Assembly: GCA_013399115.1 (NCBI GenBank) | Contig: VXAA01006444.1 | Span: 1-64,000, forward strand | Source: Anseranas semipalmata | Taxonomy: Eukaryota; Chordata; Aves; Anseriformes; Anseranatidae | DNA length: 64,000 nucleotides | Reading direction: 5' to 3' | In this document: positions 57,511 through 64,000 of the stretch, in pieces | How positions within the stretch are numbered: position 1 is the first letter of the stretch | How the letters are laid out: every line of letters begins with the position of its first letter | The notes under the pieces: model-generated | What the model saw: the letters and a program-made list of their open reading frames with translations, nothing else | Databases searched by the model: none | Told to the model about the DNA's origin: nothing | Position numbers and translations under genes: made by a program

Positions 57511-60500
57511 CTTGTGCTGGATGGGTGGCCATGGAGCAAGCAGAGGGCATGCTCAGTGCCCTGTAAAGCAAGCAGCCACCTGGGGTAGCTGTCCTTCGTG
57601 TGCTGTCCCCCAGCCCACAGGCATCAGCACAGGGATGCCTGGCAGCCCCAGCACGCACCGATCCCCCTGCTGCCTGCTTGCTGGCAGCGATGCTGGGGCT
57701 GTCAGTGCAGCTGATCCAGCCTCTGTTGTCAACAGGGGTGGTGTGGTGTCAAGCTCATCCCTTCCTTCTGCTGCAGCAACCAAAATATGCTCTTATTTCT
57801 GATTTACATAATTTCCTCAGTTATTAGGAGGGAAGGAAATACATAACTTTGTGTGCTGTTTCTGTGCTGCTCTGGCTTCTGCACTCTCAGGCTTATGGCC
57901 AGTCTGCTGTGGCACTGGCTGCCATTGGGCATGGAGGCTTCATGTTAGTAACAGGGCAATTCCCTGTGGGAAGAGACCCTTTTTCTCTGGACAGCTAGAC
58001 ATGAATGGTGCCAAAGGAAACACCTTAAATTCTCCCTTGATTTTTGGTCAGGGTAGGTAACTGCACAAGTTGTGGTCCGACCTTCTGCTCAGGGACAAGG
58101 TGCATTCAATGTTCGAGCTTCTTCACTTTATTTCCATAATGAGATCTAAACCAACTTTCCCGAGAGACATCTATGTTCATACCCCTGCCGATGTTAGTCT
58201 GTGGTATTATAGTCTATTACCTCAGGAGTATCGGCAAAACTTCCACCAGTTTCCTCCATTCTGATTGTGCAGTGTCTTCCTACAGCCATAGTATCCCAAG
58301 TAGGCTTGGGAAGAACCTACCCATTCAGTGTCCAACTCTTGAGAAGAACAACTTCCTTGCTCTAGGACCAATATTTCACTTGAAGTAACTGTTGGGTTCT
58401 TGATTCCCAAAGGCCCTATTCCTCCATGTTATACACTGTTAAGTAGCTGTCATGTTCCACCCCAGAAGAGAGTGCATTTCAGTGATGGGTGAACTAATTC
58501 TTATTCTTTCTGCTTCATTGATATAATGGGGTGTCATTAATCTTTGTAAGTCTTTGGAGGTTGTCATATGGTAGATGGTGTCCAAGTAACAAATATTAAA
58601 TTAATTAGGACTAGCAGCATTCTGTTAAAAAAAAAAAAAAAAAGTAAACACACCCTGAATTGCACCTGTAGTGGCTATTTATTGGTTTTGTGAGTGGCAC
58701 TGAAGGATCTGTACAGGGTAGGATCATGTCAGAAAACACCATGACGATCTGAAAGGTAAAACTATCCTCTGCTGATAAACTTTTACTGCCATCGGTTGAG
58801 GAACAGTTCTTTCTCTGCACTAAATTCAAAATCATAATCCCTTAGGGAAGAGGCTAGTGCATTAAGGACAGTGCATCCATCAAATGTACCACCCAGTCCC
58901 CTCGAGCTTCCTCTTTTGGAATGGCAAGATTTATGGGATTTCTGCCACTTAGTACCTTACAAGAAAAAAACAGCATTAAAAAAAAAAAAAAAAAGACACA
59001 AAGCTGCTGAGTTTGGTATAAGCCCTACCAGCTGTCATGGCTTTCAACACAGCCATGAACCAAAACATCCAGACAGAGCACTCCTAACTTTCTCCTGGTT
59101 AGGCCAGTCCCGAAGTCCTTCCCCTAGCAAAATTGTCTTGGAGTTCAGAGAGGATTTACTTGGATTAGGACACCAAAATTTGCTCAGGTATTCATAGGAG
59201 TATTCTGGAGTATCCCAGTAACACTGCTAATGGAGGGACAGCTAGCAGGGGCAACTCTACCAGTAGATCTCTGCTCATCATTAGGCTGGGCCAGAACCAG
59301 GTCTCTGGCTATGGGAGCAAGGTTTTGGTGGTGTCTGGTGATCTCCAGAAATGGTCATGGGCATTTTCTGGGGAAATGCTACTGAGCTAACATGAACATT
59401 AGCTCAGGAAACCAAAGGAGTGTTCAAAACAGCTTTAGGTGCCACCCACAGCAACCCTTTTTCTTGCAGTGTTATAGGACTTAAAGGAAAGCTACCATTA
59501 TTGCATAGTATAGAGATGGATTTTTTCACAAAAATATCTTTGGACATTTCTCTTGACATTTTTTTGTGCAGCTCTGAAATTTCATTTCACATATCTTAAG
59601 GGAAATCTTTGTCTGTCCAATCAGAATAGAAAAATAAAAGCATGCCTTGCATTTAACTTTATTAGCAAGCATAGTATCAGGCAGTAACGCCTTCATTATA
59701 GCAATCCGAGTACTTCCTGAATAATTCAGAAGTGCCAAACAGAAGACTTGTTGCTTGGATGTGCTAATGAAAATATCAAGGGAATTAATTAACAGTCAAT
59801 TATATCAATTTTAGATTTGGACATTGATTATGACGCTAAAAGCAAAATCTACATTCTTTACTATACATAATTCCTTACTTCTGAGTGTTATAACTCAGCT
59901 TAATAATTCCAGTCAAAAGTGTAAAAGAAATACAAATTCAGATTATTTTTCACCTTTTCCCCCTCCTTTTCAATATGGTCAAGATATATAAGACAAAAGG
60001 CATGGTGGAAACATGTATGTACATCTTCCGTAACTAAGATGACAGATTTTGCTAGCGTGCTTTGTAGTAGTATGCTTTGGGAAAATGAGTTTGAATTCAG
60101 AGGATAACAAAAATAAACATACAATGTGGACATGTATGTATTTATATTTTCAAGTTTATTTTAAGACTGGGAAAAGAATTGTTTTGTATTTTAATATATG
60201 TGTTTTTCCAAAAGGGAAGTTTTGATTTAGGAAGAGCCAAGTTTACCTAGAACTGTTTTGTTAAACTCCATATGTGCTTTTAAAAAAGATAACATTTTCT
60301 GATCTTTGGTGTTAGAGGAAAGCATGTCATTGAAATCAGTTTTTGCATGATTTGGCACGAGTTGTCTAGACTGGTTTATGAAAAATGACAGCTAGTAGGA
60401 AAGTAATTAAAAATGTATTTTGCTGAAAGCAAAAGTATTTTTGGAATCTATAACAACCATCTTTAATTTGCCAACCATTTCCACAATTATTTTATATTAA

Positions 60501-63500
60501 CTGTAGGATTTTGTATTCTAGAAAATATGTATATTGATAGCTGAGCATTGATAGCTTTCTAGCTTGATCATCTCACAAACTCTGCTCTGGTAACAAAATC
60601 ACAAGAGCTGAAAAAGTGATCAAATAATACATTCAGATCTCTGTGGCATCCTTTATGAATTATTACGATTGACAGTAGATGGTGATAGGACTCTCTTCCA
60701 CGGATGAAATGTTCCTGTATTTTGGCTGGAGCTGAAGGAAGCATTGCTTTACTTGGACCTAACACAGCTTTTCAGGTTTGAATGTAGTAAAGCACTGTCC
60801 CCAGCTGAGGAGGAAAATAATAATAATAATAATAATAAAAAGCAAAAGTCTGATAAATAGGAAATTCATAATCTGGACTTAGAGCCATGTATTGTGATAG
60901 AGGCTCTTCTCTAAGAATGAGGGAGCTGAACTCTTACTGCTAGTGCTGGATAGCCTTTGGTATCATTCGGGAAATTATTGCCAATATCAGAATAATTCGG
61001 TACCCCTCTGCACTTCATTGAATCCCTCTTCCTGTGCATCCCAGAGCAGTCAAAAGCTTGCTGTAAGTTATTTCAGATAATTCCAGGTAAGAGCAAGTGC
61101 AGGGTATGCCCTTGCACTGGGAGGTTGAGTTAGAAACCAGTACAGAAATGTCTGAGCATCACCTAAAACCAGACCTGCTTCTCAGTTTTTTCTTCAAATA
61201 AGCAATCACTAACACGCATAGCAAGCTTTACTCTCAACAGACTACTATTTACTTTTGCAGCATAAAGGAAAATTCAGGCATGTGGCTTGGCGGCTGCTAA
61301 AAGGATTGTGTGGGAAACCCAAAGGCTCCTTGTCTCTGCATCCTCAGCCTGCACGGCGAGGAGGGATGTTCTATCACTGCTGGGCAGCCTGCTAGCATCC
61401 TGGGGTGTAGGAAGCAGGATTTGCCCCAAACCTGCTGCCCCTAGAAACACAGGTGACAGGGATGTGTTGCTTTCTCTGGGAGGAGCAGCGGCTTCATGCC
61501 CCAATACCTCTGCAGGTCATGGTGGCCAACCATGGGGGCTCAGGACACGCAGATGAAGTGAGAGTTTCCCATGTGCTCATCCAGGCTGAGTCTCTTCCTG
61601 AGAATGCCATAAGTAGTTTGTTATGTTGGCGTAAATTTATCATTCTGAGGTTACATTTCTGATTCAGTGCTTTAGATGAGAAATCAAATCTGAAGGACAG
61701 CAATGAATATGTTATCATTTACTTTAAAGCTGGAGATTAAGTTGAAGTATTGATAACAATAACTGAAAACATGCTTGATAGTCCATTGATCTATACCTGT
61801 CATTCATTGTTCCCTGGTTTTCTTGGTAATCGTTTTATTTATCATACTGTCATCCTTGCATCAAGTATCCATTCCATACTGGATCTGTGTTTATAATTCT
61901 GGAACCAGATTTCTTATGAAGAAATTCAATTATTTCACCATGATGGGTACCCCTAAAAGCCCCAGGATAAGTGACCTTGTATGCTGGTAAAGGAAAGTGT
62001 AGTTAGTGTACAGCCCTAGGTGAAGCAGTTGCATTAATATTGTCTCCTTTAGGCATATGAAAACCTGGTAAGGATACCTGCAATGAACTCCTAATAAAGT
62101 TCTTTGAAATCCCTAGTGAAAAATGTCTCACTGATGGGTTGGCTAAGTGTGTGATAACTCTGCCCAACAGTGCAAGGGATGTTTTACCTACCACACATTC
62201 AAGGGGATATTCCCATTGCTGTGCACCACACACCTTTCTTGCACGGGACTACAGTGAGCTGTCTCCTGACTGATGTCAACAAAGAAAGTTGCTGTGGAAA
62301 GTTAATCAGTAAAAGTTAAAAGTGGTATATTTACCTCCAATATTTGATACTGAATGTTAGAGCTGTTTTTTTCTTGACCCTCTTAACTAAGTAGCCATTT
62401 CTGCACTGTCATGGTGTCCCACGGTATGCAGGTGTGTTGTAGGCATTCAGCCTCCTCTCCTCTGTGAGTCTGCTTGTCCTGCCTTGTAGATTTTCATTGC
62501 TGCCTTATCTCGGAGCAAAATGGTCTCCTTAGTTGATATGCACAATCAGAAATAGTTAATCCATGATTATCTTATCAATATGGCTAAGTATCCCAAAGAC
62601 TTAATGAACACCAATGATCAGTTTTATGGGGAACATCAGATAACTACCAAACTTACAGGCTCGTTGTTGTTTTTTCTTGGCAAGAGCTAGGGGCTCAGAC
62701 AAACAAGTAAATGCAGCTCACAACATGTTGGTGATGGGATCCCAAAGTCTGCTGTCAGTGGCCTTGTGTCTGCACAGGCTTGGAGGGAAGTTCTGAAATC
62801 AGTGAAATGATTACAGGTTTGCGTGCGTACAGCTGACAGATTTTGTCACTGATATTCATGATCTTTCGTGTGGCATTAACTAAACGTGTATAATAATTTA
62901 TGTTGTCATTTAAATTTAAGAGACTTTCCGGGTCACACTATTTTTCCTGTTAAATCTTGCGAAGCACACCTTGAACTACATTTTAATATGAATAGCTAAC
63001 TTATGCAGATCACAGAAAAACAGACAGTGTATAATGTGAGAAGAACCAACCAAAAAACCATCCTGGGTTTTACACTAGATGAAGTTTGTGAATGATTTTC
63101 CAGTGCAAAGCATATTGTGCTAATCCAGTTTTGTGTGAAATGTTCTTAGGATAAGCTCCTATCAACTGACCCACTAGTTGCGTGTGATATATACAGAGAG
63201 GTTATTAGTTATGGATTACAGACGTTTCTCCACAAAGCATTTGTTAAGTCCTGCCAATTTCAAGACAAGGGCTATTATTCTGTATTGCCCTCTTTGGCTA
63301 AGCCTGGATTAGAAAATGCCCCTCTTCGATGTTTGGTTGCAAAGTTGAGTTCTGAAGCACAGGTTGTCGGGCAGACTTCCTCAGCAGTGTGAGGACAGTA
63401 CCTCTCATAAAGGGGAGCAGAAATCACCCCTGTGCACCCAGCCCTCTTGCTTAGCACATGGACTGAAGGCATCCGTCACAGCTGAGATTTCCACCCAGTA

Positions 63501-64000
63501 CAGGCAGCAGCTGGAGGCCAGTTGCTCAGGAGCAGTATGGTTGGTGTTAGCTCTCCTAGATTGAAAACCCACTGGTGAGCCCTCTGATGAAATTTTGCAT
63601 TCACCCAAATCCCACTCCTCCCTGAAATCCTCCTTATCTTGTTTTGGCTTAGCCTGAAATTCCATGTCAGATTGAAGCTTTGTCTAGATATAATTTTGGG
63701 AATGGAGCTGGTGGCAGTGGGGGCAGCCAGGGTAGTGGGAGAAGGGGCATGAGAGAGTGGCACCTTCCCCTCTGCACCTGTAACAGCCGGGAGGCTGCGT
63801 GTCAGTGGTGCTGGGGCTTCTCCTGGAGCTGCAGGTGCTCCTGGCCACTGGGTTGCTGCCTCACCATTGAGCCCTGGGCAAGAAACAGATGTTGACAACT
63901 GGAGCTCCTCCTCCATCCCCAACCCTTGCATGTGCATTTCTTATTTTCCTATTTCAGCTCCTCCCCGCCTCCCTCTCCTGCCTTATTGGAGTCATTAATG
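57511..64000. other. Noncoding right flank
   Basis: GC-richer patches at 57520-57760, 61300-61540 and 63680-63930 carry overlapping frames on both strands without motifs. A 64-codon + frame at 58070-58264 has even composition (ends QEYRQNFHQFPPF) but no splice or promoter support. Homopolymer A17-18 tracts lie near 58626 and 58978, and (AAT)7 at 60816-60836. No gene is called. Confidence 0.45.
60816..60836. repeat. (AAT)7 microsatellite
   Basis: Seven perfect AAT units followed by an A run. Confidence 0.92.

Noticed and set aside
58070..58264. 64-codon plus frame with protein-like composition
   Set aside because: Too short, no supporting splice sites, and an overlapping minus frame is equally long.
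1..64000. Endogenous retrovirus, CRISPR, operon or other multi-gene system
   Set aside because: No LTR pair, primer-binding site, gag/pol frame, repeat-spacer array or gene cluster is visible in either strand.

Overview
This is vertebrate nuclear DNA, almost certainly from a bird. It contains a well-preserved CR1 LINE whose 3' end matches the avian type, a degraded older CR1/L3-like remnant, sparse interspersed repeats, short microsatellites, one C2H2 zinc-finger exon with eukaryotic splice signals, and mostly AT-rich noncoding sequence with isolated GC-rich patches. There are no operons, CRISPR arrays, phage genes or rRNA genes. I found no credible tRNA gene.

Layout. Bases 1-20553 hold no coding exon I can support. 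If the zinc-finger exon is spliced as it appears, its intron upstream runs leftwards from 20553. This part has a CpG-rich left edge, GC-rich patches near 2.1, 4.9, 9.4 and 11.7 kb, a 32-base alternating purine-pyrimidine tract, several stretches that look like conserved noncoding elements, and two old palindromic interspersed repeats. The only confident protein-coding segment is 20554-20786 (+). It is the 3'-terminal coding exon of a C2H2 zinc-finger protein, with one complete finger, a basic segment and an Ala/Glu/Gly-rich tail ending at TAG. Directly after the stop is a 9-N assembly gap flanked by a 44-base perfect duplication. This is almost certainly two overlapping contig ends that were not merged. 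A probable 3'UTR follows, with two strong potential hairpins and two AATAAA signals.

Bases 21.2-64 kb are noncoding as far as I can see. The main features are a decayed CR1/L3-like element on + (about 30.96-31.93 kb, FADD box mutated and frameshifted), which contains a GC-rich tract, a 39-N gap and a TATA box plus splice-donor pair; a younger 5'-truncated CR1 on the minus strand (34.90-35.58 kb) with an open reading frame that appears to have lost an internal segment at an N; another palindromic interspersed repeat at 48.3 kb; a diverged local duplication ending in a perfect hairpin at 42.8 kb; and a CTCF-like motif at 52.4 kb. A single zinc-finger exon beside more than 40 kb of non-coding DNA fits a developmental transcription-factor locus, but that is inference.

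I looked for a novel system and did not find one. Most long reading frames here look fortuitous. The most useful leads are the assembly artefact at the stop codon, the CR1 internal deletion, the possible noncoding-RNA promoter at 31.57 kb, and a few perfect hairpins.
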